Shown here piece after piece: positions 9,961-21,611 of a stretch of 64,000 nt of DNA (the first letter of the stretch is position 1; each line of letters begins with the position of its first letter). Under the pieces are notes generated by a model. It did no database searches. It was not told the origin of the DNA and saw nothing but the letters and a program-made list of their open reading frames with translations. Source of the DNA: Alisma plantago-aquatica (lineage: Eukaryota; Streptophyta; Magnoliopsida; Alismatales; Alismataceae). Where the stretch lies: the NCBI GenBank assembly GCA_963693085.1, contig OY856409.1, positions 300,405,558-300,469,557 on the forward strand. The letters run 5' to 3'. Made by a program: the position numbers and the translations under genes.

Positions 9961-10440
9961 TAGGAAATGATCACATTGACTTTTAGGTCAAGATGCTATG
10001 AGGGGACCCTACCTATTCGAGTCTGTCTACTTCATGGATAATTACAACCAATTATATGAGGAAGTACAAGAGGAACAAGCTATCATTGATCCACTAATGA
10101 GAGGCCTGAACAACTCAAACCATGGCTTTGAAGACTCAAAAGTTGTTGAGATTCTTGATTATCTAATCTAGCCAGAAGAAGAATGAAGCGTCGATGAAGA
10201 AGAGACAATTTAAACTGGAACATACACATCTCTAGAACAATCACCTGAAGAAAAGAAGGCACCTAAGCATAAGACTAAGCTTAAGCAACTCCTTGAAGGA
10301 TTGAAATATGAGGTTTGGATAATGAAGAAAGGAATCTTGTGATCATACAATCTTCCCTAATAGAAGAGAAAGAGGAGAAGTTGATAAATGAACTTAAACA
10401 CCACATGAAAGCAATAGGTTACTAAGTTGAGAAAATCAAA
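9961..10440 (+). pseudogene. protease-RT linker of element B
   Basis: An acidic E/D-rich stretch in several frames. It includes LKQLLEGLKYE near 10280-10315, the counterpart of LPEGLKY in A and C, and a KEEKLINELK-like helix at about 10370. Stops are frequent. Its role is only spacing. Confidence 0.6.
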
Positions 10441-11400
10441 GGGTTAAACCCAGCTCTCTGCATGCATAAGATAAACTTAAAAGAAAATGTTAAGCCCCTA
10501 GTTCATTCACAAAGGAAGTTGAATCAAATGCTTAAAGAGGTACTTAAGAAGGAAGTTATAAATTTGCATGATGCAAGAATTATATACCCAATCAGGGACA
10601 ATAACTAGGTTAGCTCGATCCATGTCATACTGAAGAAAGGAGGAATGACAATAATTAAGGGAGAAAATGGGGATGAAGTGGTGATGCAAACCATCATAGG
10701 TTGGTGCATGTGCCTATAGAAAACAAAATGATGCCACCAATAAAGATCATTTTTCCCTTACCTTACATCGACCAAGTGTTGGAACATTTGGCTCACCGTG
10801 CATACTTTTGTTTTCTGGATAGATACTTGGATTCTATCAAGTCTCCATTTACCACGATGATCAAGAAAAGAAGGCTTTCACCTACATTTATGGCACCCAT
10901 TCTTTTAGATTGATGTCATTTGGACTATGCAATGCACCTACAACATTACATAGGCACATGATCTTAGTTTTCTCCGACATCTTACAGGATATTATGGAGG
11001 TATTCATGGATGACTTCTCTATCTACGGAGATGACTTTGATAGTTGTCTGAGGAATTTGTCCAAGGTACTAGAGTGATGTGAAGAGAAGCAACTAGTCCT
11101 AAATTGGGAGAAATGCCATTTCATGGTCCAAGAGGGCAGAGTATCGGAAGATAAAGTTTTTTAGAAAAGAATTGAAGTAGACATGAGCAAAGTGGAAGCC
11201 ATATCAAAGCTTCCACCTCCTATGTTCGTGATAGGAGTGGGGAGTTTCTTCGAACATACAGGTTACTATAGAAAATTTATAAAGGATTTTTCCAAGATCA
11301 CTAAACCCCAGTCTAACCTACTCATGAAGAATGCAGTTTTCAAATTCTATGAGGATTTCCTCAATGCCTTTGAAACCCTACATAATTCTCTTCCACTACT
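10441..11400 (+). pseudogene. reverse transcriptase of element B (degenerate)
   Basis: Motifs visible across frames: NPALCMHKI, KEVINLHDARIIYPI, FPLPYIDQVLEHLAHRAYFCFLD at about 10750-10820, FGLCNAPTTL near 10919, the catalytic MEVFMDDFSIYGDDF at about 10995, and NWEKCHFMVQEG near 11100. The connection domain HTGYYRKFIKDFSKITKP lies at about 11255-11310. Frameshifts near 10690, 10840, 10905 and 11130 break it. The catalytic FMDD itself is intact. Confidence 0.85.
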
Positions 11401-11830
11401 CCAATCTTGCAAGCCCCATATTCGGGGTTGCCCTTTGAAATAATGTGTGATGCCAGCAACTACATGATCGGGGATACTTTGGGTGAAAAGAAAGATAAGA
11501 AAAGACATGTGATCTACTACACCAGTATGACTATGGATGAGACACAAGTGAATTACAATGACAAGAAAGGAAATTCTATCGATTGTGTTTGATTTCAACA
11601 AGTTCAGATCCTATATGACAGGATATAAGGTCAAGGTGTATATAGACTATGGTGCTATGACATACCTGATGCAGAAAAAGGACACTAAGCCTGGACTCCT
11701 ATGATGGGCTATACTATTACAAGAATTTGACCATAAGATCATATATAGAAAGTGAACTAAAAATGTAGTAGCAAATCATTTATTGAGGATTGTCATAACA
11801 AATGACAACCATATGACAGTCAATGATGAA
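11401..11830 (+). pseudogene. RNase H fragment of element B, cut by element F
   Basis: FEIMCDASNYMIGDTLGEKKDKKRH and VIYYTSMTMDETQVNY match the start of the gypsy RNase H. Further on, in other frames, come FDFNKFRSYMTGYKVKVY and a VVANHLLRIVITNDN segment that matches IVIANDN of element C. Coding similarity stops near 11830, where the RT of the antisense copia element begins. Confidence 0.75.
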
Positions 11831-12534
11831 AGCGAGCACACAAGCCAACACTAAACATTATGTCAGGTCTAGAGGCAGTTAAATAAAGTAAACTTCCAAT
11901 CATACCTCTATAGAGCTTCATATCCACTTTCTCACCTTCTTCATCTCTATCATGTTTGGTAGTTTTTGACATGGGGGTATCCATCGACTTGGTGTTTTCC
12001 GTCCCAAAGCTCTTGAGTAGCTCACTTGTGTACTTGCCTTGGCTGATGAAGTTCCCATCTTTAGTTTGCTTGATTTCAAAGCTGAGAAAGAAAGTAAGTT
12101 CACCCATCATGCTCATCTCGCACTCACTCTGGAAAAGATCACTAAACTCCTATCAAATATCAAGATTTGTTCTGCCAAAAATGATATCATCAACATACAT
12201 TTAAATAATAAGAAAATTGTTAGAAGTGTGTTTTAGAAATAAGGTAGAATCTACTTTGCCCATGATATAGCCATGATCTAACAAAAAATCCTTTAGTTTC
12301 TCATACCAAGCTCAAGGTGCTTGTTTGAGACCATAGAGAGCTTTTGCAGTAGACCCACTTGGTGCCTATGATCTTTCTATGACACAATCTTGGCCCTAGA
12401 GTCCACATTTTGTTTTTCTCAAATTTCTCCTGTTCTTCCAGCATGGCTAGGATCCACTCTTCATCCCCAAGAGCTTGTTTGACATTCTTTGGATTAACTT
12501 GTGAGATGAACGTGTTGTTGGTTTGTTCTTTATT
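11823..12534 (-). pseudogene. copia reverse transcriptase of F (truncated, degenerate)
   Basis: The best part, 12116 down to 11820, reads MSMMGELTFFLSFEIKQTKDG, SQGKYTSELLKSFG, KLYRGMIGSLLYLTASRPDIMFSVGLCARF. This is the conserved C-terminal RT block of plant copia elements. The upstream part (12534-12117) is frame-shifted, with pieces such as a CYIDDI-like region eroded. The family normally continues into RNase H; here the frame runs into a stop in element B sequence after CARFHH. Confidence 0.87.
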
Positions 12535-13680
12535 CTAGGCAGCCCACGTCTTCACTCTTTCAAAGAGGTCACCTATGATTAGCTCTTTAGGATTATTCTT
12601 TGCAAAGTAGGGAGCTGGATCCTTCTTTTCTTCATCTATTTCTTCTTCTTGAGTGTCCACCTCTTTTCCCTTTTGGGTAATGTTGAGTTCTTTCTGGAAA
12701 AGAATTACTTCATCTGAAACATCATCATTAACAATATCATTGGAAACAAAGGGTTTAGTCACAATAAATTTGGCATTAATAGATTCTTATACTTTAGATA
12801 GATTAATATTAAACACTCCATAAGCCTTGCTAGTAGTACTATAGCCAGGAAAGAAAGCCTTGTACGATGTCAGATCAAACTTGTTGAGAGAATCTTTCCT
12901 GTTCAAAACAAAACAAGTACACCTGAAAACTTGAAAATACCTTATAGATGGATTCTTACCACGCCATAGCTCATAGGGGGTTTCTTCAAAGAGGAATGTG
13001 TGAAAACCCAATTCTGCACAAAACATGCGGTGCTAACGGCTTTAACCCAAAACTTCTTGGGAGTGTCATACTCTAAAAGCATAGTCCTAGCCATTAGCTG
13101 TAGTGACCTATTCTTCCTCTCTAAAACCCCATTTTGTTGAGTGTTCAAGGTGAAGAAAAGTTATGTGCATATCTAGACTCTTCACCAAAACATTAAAAAA
13201 GATCATTTTCAAATTCTCCACCATGATCACTATGGATGGGAACAATGTGGAAAGAAGCTTCATTTTCAACTCGTTTGCAAAAGCTAGAAAAAACATCAAG
13301 AGTATCACTCTTAGAAATGAGAAATAAGGTCCAGGTATATCGAGAGAAATCATCGATGATAACATGAAAATATTTGGAGCCATGAAGAGATTGAGTTCAC
13401 ATAGGTCCAAATAGATCAATATGGAGAAGTTCATGAGCTCTCTTGGTACTAAGGACTCCATTGTATTTGAAGGAGGACTTGGTTTGCTTTCCTTGGGTAC
13501 AAGGTTCGCATTCCTCATCCTTTCAAAATCCAATTTGGGAAGTCCCTCGACCAAGTCCTTTTTCCTCAACTTCTTCAATTGATGCATATTTACATGATGT
13601 AGCCGACGATGACAAAGAGAAATATCATTCGAGTTGATTACAAGGCATCTACCAACAATAGGCTTAATAGAGTCCAACAC
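12535..13680 (-). pseudogene. copia integrase of F (degenerate)
   Basis: From 13680 leftwards: HRRLHHVNMHQLKKL, the GAG-pre-integrase/HHCC start (H-X3-H seen), then ELMNFSILIYLDLCEL in place of the first DDE Asp. NTQQNGVLERKNRSLQ near 13148 carries the catalytic Glu; FWVKAVSTACF, ETPYELWRGKNPSIRYFQVFRC and KAFFPGYSTTSKAYGVFN follow. The tail (12762-12535) is the acidic linker to RT. At least three frame changes occur, so no functional enzyme is possible. Confidence 0.87.
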
Positions 13681-14060
13681 AATTACATAAAGATTATCAT
13701 TTCTAGATCCCTTCTATATGATATTGTAAGTGAGGGAATCTAGGATCAAGCATTCAAAATAAGTAGATAGTACAAGGTCACCATTATCACATAATTGACT
13801 AACACTTATTAAATTGTGATGTAGGACATCCAAAAAGAGAGCATTCTTGATAGACAAGTATTCACCTTCATCACCCTCACTTTACCTTACCTATTTTGTT
13901 GTCTCTAAAAGTGATTGAACCTCATTTCTTTTTTTTTTAAAATTGTTGAAATGTCTTATATCACATGTCATGTGCTTTGTGCATCCACTATCAACAATCC
14001 ATTTTCCTTTTTCCTGTAAGAAATGAGAGTGTCAGTTCCCAACTAAAACTTTGGGATCTG
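13681..14060 (-). pseudogene. copia aspartic protease of F
   Basis: On the minus strand at about 14020-13950 the sequence reads GKWIVDSGCTKHMTCD, the DSG active-site core of copia proteases (usual form LDSGCSRHMTGD). The C-terminal half of the domain is eroded, with a poly-A/T run near 13930. It overlaps the gag-pol reading region and sits right before integrase, as expected. Confidence 0.8.
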
Positions 14061-14960
14061 GATTTAGCTTGGGGACCCATTTCATCTTTGGGTTGGTCCC
14101 CTTAGGCTTGTAAGGACAATAAGTAGACTAATGATCTTCACTTTTGCAATGACAACAAATCATAAGGTTGTTAGATCCAAAAGTCTCTCCAATGAAGAGA
14201 GAAATTTCCTTACTCTTTTTCTTACCTTTGGCCTTACTCTTGCCCTTAGGAGCTGCCCCTACAAATCCCAAACCATTGATACCACTTTTTTTTTGTAGAA
14301 TGGTCAAGGATTTCATTTATGGAGTTTTTCCCTTTGAGGAATTTCTGTAGAGAAGCTCTAAGTCTATGATTATCATCAGTAAGAGATATAATAGTAGAAG
14401 ACAAGCTAGCAAGATCATCTCTAGCATGAACAAGGTTGGCCTCTAAATAGAGGGCTTTAATCAAGTAAGAATCCTTTTCAAGAGAAATATAAGTAACATC
14501 ATTATTAGGAAAAATAGGTCTAGAAGATAAATCATTAACTTTACCAAGTAACCTAGTATTTTCAGATTCAAGCAATTGAATTTCTATAAGATAAACATCC
14601 CTCTCATCTCTACGAGAATCACTAATAACATTAAGTTTAGCATTTTTAGTTTTAAGTAACTCAAGCTCATTATGCCACTTTTGGTTGTCTTCCTTAAGAG
14701 GTGAAATATTCTTAAGATAGGCACCATTGTCTACATCAACTCCACTATATCGAAACTCAAGATCAAGAAATTGGCCTTGCAATGTATCAATGCTCTCAAG
14801 ATGAGTTTTCTCATTTTTCTCAAGAATATCAAGTTTAGCATACACGTCATTGATGATTTTTCCCAATCTCTTTATTTTTAGATTTACATTCAGAATAAGA
14901 ACAGGTAGTAGCAAGCATGTCAATAAGAGTTTCTTTATCTAACTCATGCAAACTTACCTC
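14061..14960 (-). pseudogene. gag coiled coil and second zinc knuckle of F
   Basis: 14923 down to 14246 is open for 225 residues and rich in L, E, K and N with heptad-like spacing (IKRLGKIINDVYAKLDILEK; ELELLKTKNAKLNVISD; LIEIQLLESENTRLL), so a long coiled coil is likely. The overlapping frame 14316-14128 gives SGINGLGFVGAAPKGK and a knuckle CCHCKSEDH. Such a coiled-coil gag tail followed by GLGF and CCHC is common in plant copia elements of the Tork/SIRE kind. A frameshift separates the two frames near 14300. Confidence 0.75.
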
Positions 14961-16112
14961 ACTTACCTCACCAATATCTTCATGTGTGGATGCCATGAGT
15001 GCAAGGTGGCACTCTCCATTTTCATCCGAGCTTCAACCACTAGAGGATGATCCTTCCCAAGCTGCATGATCTTCATCTTTGTGCCTCCTCTCCTTCTTGT
15101 CCTTCATCTTGTATTTGATATGTTTCTTATACTCTTCCTCCTTCTTGAATCTGCTCTTGTGGTGTGACTTTCTAGCCTTAGGAGATTCACTCTTGTAGTG
15201 TCCTTTTTTACCACATTTGTAGAACCTTGGAGTAGATGAAGAAGATTGCTTTCCTTTGAAGTTCTTTCCCTTGGAGAAGTTGGTTTCATGGTTACTAGGG
15301 CCATCATTTTCACTAGAGGAGGAGAGAGAGTATCTGCAAAGCAAGTTGTTGTTGAAGGATGAGAGACTCCACTTGAGATTTGAAGGCATTGTCTTTGATC
15401 TTACTTGATTCTTTTTCTTCTTTCTTTTCTTCCTCTTCTTGTTTGTCAAGTGTTAGCTCATGAGCTTGTAGATTTCTGATCAGCTCCTCGGTTGGAAGAT
15501 CAGCAAGACTTCTTAATTCTTCAATGGAGGTCACCTTTGACTCCCATCTCTTAGGAAGAGACCTCAAGATCTTTGAGTTGATTTCTCCTCTATCCAAAGT
15601 ATGTCCCAAAGCACCTAGGTCAGTGATGATGATGTTGAGCCTTGAGTACATCTCGACAACTCCTTCTTTATTCCACATCTTGAAGTTATCTATAAAGTTG
15701 TTCAACATATAGATATTTCCCTCCATCACTTGCTTTGTGTCTTCATAAGTGATGCACAACTTGTCCCATATCTCATAGGTTGTATCCCATGAGGAGATGC
15801 GGTTGAAATCGGATGGAGTGAGGACTGCATAGAGGATGCTAATTGCTTTGGCATTGAGCTATGCATTCTTTAGTGTTGCTTCATCCCAAGTTGATACAAC
15901 TCCGGTTGGCTCTTTGTACGGTTCGATCATCACTTTCTGCATGTCTAAGTTCAATTCTTGAATGTAAATTGCATCTGCCGCACCCAATATAGGAAATTGG
16001 TGTCATCGAAGACTGAGGAGTGCATGGAGAACTATCCCTCTAGGTTGAGGGAACCAAGTAGGTTCTCACCCATCTTCTCATCTCATAGGAAATTTGTTGG
16101 AGAAGATCCTTT
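14961..16112 (-). pseudogene. copia gag N-terminal part of F
   Basis: 15759-15313 encodes a UBN2-type copia gag segment: TYEDTKQVMEGNIYMLNNFI, EMYSRLNIIITDLGALG, ILRSLPKRWESKVTSIEE and LPTEELIRNLQAHELTL. The next frame (15449-15033) gives a knuckle YKCGKKGHYKSES, in which the first and last zinc-binding Cys are replaced (F and S), and a K/R/H-rich tail. Upstream (16112-15760) reads less clearly but contains the expected N-terminal region. A frameshift at about 15400 prevents a full product. Confidence 0.83.
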
Positions 16113-16123
16113 CTCTAATACCA
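16113..16123 (-). promoter_or_regulatory. primer binding site of F
   Basis: Minus strand TGGTATTAGAG, one change from the tRNA-Met primer site TGGTATCAGAG. It lies two bases from the LTR end CCAACA, as usual for plant copia elements. Confidence 0.8.
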
Positions 16124-16125
16124 CT

Positions 16126-17480
16126 TGTTGGATCTAGGGCTCTAGAGGGGGGTGAATAGAGCTTCAAAGCTTGCACAAGAATAGTTACACATTAAAATTA
16201 TATCAATTGGAACCAAATGCGAAAAGTGAATTTGAAGTCCTAACTAAACAAGCATAGTAAGGACGATAGAAATTGAAACAAATACTTAGACAAGATGTTT
16301 AGAGTGGTTCCAATCTCCAAACTAGGAGACCGTCAATCCACTACCTAGAGAGGTCAACCTCTAGGACTTTGCAACCCATGTATACTTATCTTCCATTATA
16401 AAACATACAAGAAGACCACCTTACATCCAAGGTCTTACCTATCTAAGATCTAGTCTTCTACCTCACAACAGGTCCTACCCACTCTTGGAAGTAGCTCGAT
16501 TCCTTCTCCTAGGACATCTCATCCTTGCAACAAGTCTCCAGCCTTGAGGATTTACCCACCAAGCTCCTAGGATCTTCTGCTTTCTCCTTCTCTTTCACTT
16601 GGAGAATATATTCATACCTTCTTTAGCCTTGAATAAGAACAACAACTCCTCCTTTACTCGGAGAAGATCACTTCATCCTTTGCTATTTGAGAAAGGAGAT
16701 TGGGAAGATGCAAAGATGGATAACTTTATAAGGTAACAATGAGGTAGCTCTCTTATAACATGCCTAAATCACTCATAATCATGAAATGCTTTGTTAACGA
16801 GAGAGAGAAAGGGGTTCAAAGGGTTGAAGCATAATCAACTATAGCAAGGACCAAGGATAGAATGAATGAGTAACCTTGGAATGAACTCTAAGAGGTCCTA
16901 ATTATAGTTGGGGGTGTTCCTTTGAGTGTGAGATCACTTAAGAACAAAAGATAGCTATTTTAAACTTGCAATAGATCTATTTTCATTTCTAACAACTCTA
17001 CAATGGTTGGAATCACTATTTCTGCATTTTATGTACAGTGCATTCAGTCAAGTTTCAATAAATGTAACTCGACCGATCCACTATCCAACAAAGCTAATTT
17101 TCAAAATATTGGTTGAGTTTGTCTTGGTATAACTCGACCAATCAACCAAAATCAAATTTTGTGAGAATGTAGTTTGGTTGAGTTCTGTGAGTGTACAACT
17201 CGATCGATGCAACAATTTTCAAAAATCCACCACAGATCGGTCGATATCCAAACTCAATCGATTAAAGTGTTGTGACAAATTTTCCAAAATGATTTTTAAG
17301 TGATCGAATGATGGAATTAAGTGTCCCTAATTTTTTCTCAATTTCATTATAAGTCATATCATCAATACAAATTATTACAAAATATTCTAAGATGGTTTAA
17401 AGTGTTTTCCACAAAAGTGCATTTGCATTGCTTTTGAATTGAACTTGGACAAACTAGGGATTGTGTAATTGGATCCTTTT
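16126..17480 (-). repeat. 5' LTR of F (outer end approximate)
   Basis: Plus-strand TGTTGGATCTAGGGCTCTAG at 16126 is the inner end; the G-rich stretch and GGTGAATAG are typical of the inner LTR end in plant copia elements. No second LTR is present for comparison, so the outer end near 17480 is a guess. It contains several copies of an AACTCGACCGATC motif at 17066-17275. No clear TATA was fixed. Confidence 0.6.
17066..17275. repeat. dispersed AACTCGACCGATC motif in LTR of F
   Basis: Variants at about 17067 (AACTCGACCGATC), 17132 (AACTCGACCAATC), 17199 (AACTCGATCGATG), and an inverted form near 17235 (GATCGGTCGA), spaced about 65 bases. They resemble the U3 motif arrays of the other LTRs here but are not the same sequence. 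Confidence 0.65.
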
Positions 17481-17990
17481 CATGCACCTAATGCCTAAAA
17501 TATATCTTAAAACACATATTAGATACATTTTAATGTAATGGTCAAGTCATTATAAAAATATGGACAATGCATAACTCTCAAGTCAACACATCCTTGAAAT
17601 GTTTTGATCAAGAATATGCCAAAAACATTATTATTTTACCAATGGACTCTCCACCACCTTAGTAGTGCAAATGTCAAATATCACATACACTAGTAACAAG
17701 GAAGAGATGCAAGCAGTAAGTTTTTATTCTCATGACATTCCTTTGGCAACTATCAATTTGTTGATCATAACCATTAACAAAACATATGACCTATTAGTAG
17801 ACAATATTAGGCCAAAACATAGGATCAAAATTAGATCAACATATATCCCTAATTTAGATATATAACCTATATAGTATACATAATACTCAAAACATTTCTC
17901 CTTCTTAATGTCCCTTCAATTACCAAATCATTTATTCATGCGGGTATAAATTCATATATCTTGAATTCATATCTACATCCTAGATTGTAC

Positions 17991-17994
<4 letters not shown>

Positions 17995-18036
<42 letters not shown>
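17995..18036. repeat. (AT)n microsatellite
   Basis: About 21 uninterrupted AT units. Confidence 0.97.
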
Positions 18037-18038
<2 letters not shown>

Positions 18039-18188
18039 ACGTATTTTTTTATTTTGGTGGGGAAAATGATATTATTTTTGGATGAAATTTTTTGGGGAGC
18101 TAGATAAAATGCTCCTCTACAATTGTAATTTTTTTTCAAAAAAAGTGACAGGAAGGATGTGCGGGTATCTACCCGCGTGGGTATTAAA

Positions 18189-18361
<173 letters not shown>

Positions 18362-18390
18362 TAACCTAGAATTCACTACCCATGCATCCC

Positions 18391-18483
18391 AAAAAGTAAC
18401 TATTCAGTCAGAAAAGTACTCACTCGACAAAAAAAAGTAACTATATTGACCAAAAAGTAACTATTCGACTCAAAAAGTAAAAT
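18391..18483. repeat. short tandem repeat AAAAAGTAACTATT
   Basis: Five degenerate units of about 20 bases starting near 18391, 18411, 18431, 18452 and 18472, with core AAAAGTAACTATT followed by a variable YGACY piece. Confidence 0.75.
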
Positions 18484-19285
18484 TATATAAAATACACAAC
18501 AAAATTTTTGAAATAAATATGCAATTGTATATTTATTATAGCTAGTAAAAATGTAACTATCTATGCATGAAAACTAATAGTTTGCAAGGTAATGTAAGAA
18601 ACCCCAATTAAAGTAACCAAATTTAGAGTGGGTAGCTATCTGTGCGGGCATTGAATGAAAACCCTATATATATAAATGTAGATATATACACATGCATATA
18701 TATATGAATGTTAGCCTAATGGTTGTCTATACATTTCCTAATCTATTTGTGAAATACACATCCAAATCATACACAGTAGAAGAACAACCTTATATGTACA
18801 AAATGTTGGTCTCATGTTCAAGGAATGTCACATATAACACATCATTATAGTATAGAAAATGGAAATAATTGACATTAATGAATAGATATATAAAAGAAAA
18901 TCAAAACATCATGTACATCTCAAATTCAAACTCAACTCTAAGACCAAATTTTCTATATTATCTAAATTGTAAAACAAAACACACATCTAGTTAGACTTGA
19001 TCATCTTCCACAAATGGAATCCCAAAAACATTTTCTAATTTTGAAGTACACTTTTTAAGATATACTCCTTAATCTAGGAACATCTTATCACCAGGCCACA
19101 CCAAAGAAGACATAACCAATTAGTTAGGGTTAATTTACAAGATATGAAATAGAAGGACTAAAATTTTTGAATTTATTGAACATTTTACTTTCATTTCATA
19201 ATGAAATTACTAAAATACAATATGGATTGCTCCACAAAACTACCCACTTAAGGGTAAATAATTCTTGAAATGACACCTAACAAGC

Positions 19286-21611
19286 TATAACACCCCACTC
19301 TTTGCACACATACAATAACCACGCAGAAGCATTTATCTTTGAAGGGGGATGTCAATCATGATACTCGTTGCAAATACATAAATAAATCACCATAAATAGT
19401 CTAAAAAAGATTAATACATGGTTCATTGGATATGAAAACTGCAATTCAATTCTTCATCAAATCTAAGATCTAGCATCCAACATAGAATATCTAAAACATA
19501 CAAGATGACATTCTAGATAATAGGATCATTTATGGTAGATGTCACCCCACCGGATTTCACTTGGAAGTTTTCTAATCCTTCAAATTCTCTTCTTTAATCC
19601 TTATTTACATGGGGACTTTGCATCCCTAGCCATTCAAAGGGAAACAAATCACATCAGTAAATAGTTGTGGCATTATATAACATAAGAAATATAATTATAC
19701 ATGACATGTAGGAAAATTAACTAGAACATTAATTTAAATATACTTGAAATACTTCTATACATAAACAAAGAATTTAATAAGTAAATTATGCATCTCTCTA
19801 TTATTTTCCCACGTAAGTGCACATCATCCTAGGAAATCCATGATTGGCTATGAAAGCCCATGATCATATATGAAAGCCCATAATGACCATTTGAGGTCCA
19901 TCATTTGGAGAGCATAAAACTTAATCAAGTTCTTGTAACATTATTATTAATATGAACATCAACATAATATTGAACTTGAATCTTTAACATGATGGCATTT
20001 CTCCCACCTAAAACTTGAAATTTAAATACATTAATCATTAATCATAATCTATAATCTTAGTGATCATGGTAACCATAAGACCTGAAGCATAGAAATCATT
20101 GATTAATTGACATAATGAACATAATTTAGAACAATAAATTTGATATCATAATTTCTACTTTATACATAACATTAAACCAACCATGCATAATTATGCATAG
20201 CAGCATGAACCATTTGCCTAGATCAAGGTATATCCTAGATAAGTTTCTCTGATCTTTAGAGAATTCTAAATCTCTTGAAATTAGCATGCTCTATATTAAT
20301 TATCACCTTAAATAGCATCCTAAACCCTAGTCTTAGGTCATTAGGATAACATAGTTTAACATTAACGAATTACACTTTGAAAACCTTAGAAATGGATTCC
20401 ACATCAAAAATTCTTTCAAATGAGTATCTTTGCATATTTTTATAATTATTAGGTAATTAGTTATGGGATTTAGAATTCTAAGAAAATAAAAAATTTGTTA
20501 TATGTGCGACATTGATTAAGTCAAGAATAAAACATTTATAAATGAAATGCAAAAAGACAGAGACCCATATGCATGTTACACATTACATTGATAAGACAAG
20601 GGTAAGCTTTTCATTGAATCATTAAAAAAAATCACAATTGATGATCCGATGATGCACATAAAATCCCAAAAATACCCTAAGGAAGTGTTACACATGATAA
20701 TGAATTCAAGGACAAAAATCAATTTTTATGTGTGTGACTGATCAAACACAAACATGATTGAGATTGAAAAGGACAGTAGAAATAAATCTGACTTCTAAAA
20801 AAATTGAATCCATCCTTAACATTACAAACTAAGGCTTCAACCTTCCTTGTCAATGTCTGACGAGATGACCAAACCAAAATAGAGATCTTCCAAAGTCCGG
20901 AAGCCCCATAAGTGTTTTTTTCCATGGCCATAGCAGGGCAAAGGTCTGAATCACCAACGAGCCAAACTGAGGTGAACTAACACTCTAGATGGTTCCATTA
21001 GTCTCGGCAAAGTCAAATTAGTAAAATTCGACTAGCAAGGTGGAAAACCTCTTTGGATTCATGAAATGCAAAAACGGCTTAAGAATTTGGTGACAATAGT
21101 GGAGTACCTTCATTTCAGTGAAAAATAGGAGAAATGTTGTATCTGAATCTTCATTGTGTTTCCTCAAGACAAACCAAGGCTCCTCCAAAGTCCATCAGGA
21201 CCCTATCAATGCGTCGTGCACACCTGAGTCTTTGCACCACACCCACAAATAGAATTCTTATGGGTATTTAGAAGGGGGTATTGTAGGGTGAGGCAAGGGT
21301 TGCATCAATTCCATGGGTTTCTCCAGGTCAATTTTGATGGATTCTACTAATAGGTCACTGAGCTCAGAAACATGAGAGGAAAGGAAGTCCCTTGTGGAAT
21401 GGGGATTGTGACAAATGAATTACTATCGATATAGGGGTCATCACATGGCCAAAAACTCTGGGTGAGGTTCAGCTCTCTAGAGGTTGTGATTGGTGGAGAA
21501 GTCGGGGACTGAGGAGTCTCTGGGAAGCAGGATTCAGGTCTGAAGGATGACTCGTGGTGCTAAAGACAGGTGCCACATGTCCTACACTAATTGGGTGTTG
21601 ATGTGTTACTT
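19286..21611 (-). repeat. 3' LTR of element D (right end approximate)
   Basis: Left end TATAACACCCC at 19286 corresponds to TGTAACAACCC at 23034 of the other copy (TG changed to TA). Similarity to the other copy is visible to about 20400, beyond which the other copy is cut off. The right end is guessed from GATGTGTTAC near 21600, which on the minus strand would read GTAACACATC. Confidence 0.5.

Larger units (their letters stand above)
8478..11830 (+). mobile_element. Athila-like Ty3/gypsy element B (internal fragment)
   Basis: Begins mid-gag, right after the LTR of A, and runs through protease, RT and RNase H before meeting the oppositely oriented copia element F near 11830. Integrase and both LTRs are absent from this piece. 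It is more mutated than A, with frequent frame changes, as expected if it is the older host of A's insertion. No continuation of B was found on the far side of F. Confidence 0.8.
11823..17480 (-). mobile_element. Ty1/copia retrotransposon F, 3'-truncated
   Basis: Reading on the minus strand from right to left: LTR, primer site, gag with two zinc knuckles and a coiled coil, DSG protease, integrase, then RT. Integrase before RT is the defining Ty1/copia order. The C-terminal RT, RNase H, purine tract and 3' LTR are missing: similarity ends at CARFHH near 11823, directly against element B. The outer (right) LTR end is not sharply defined; about 17480 is an estimate. Confidence 0.88.
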
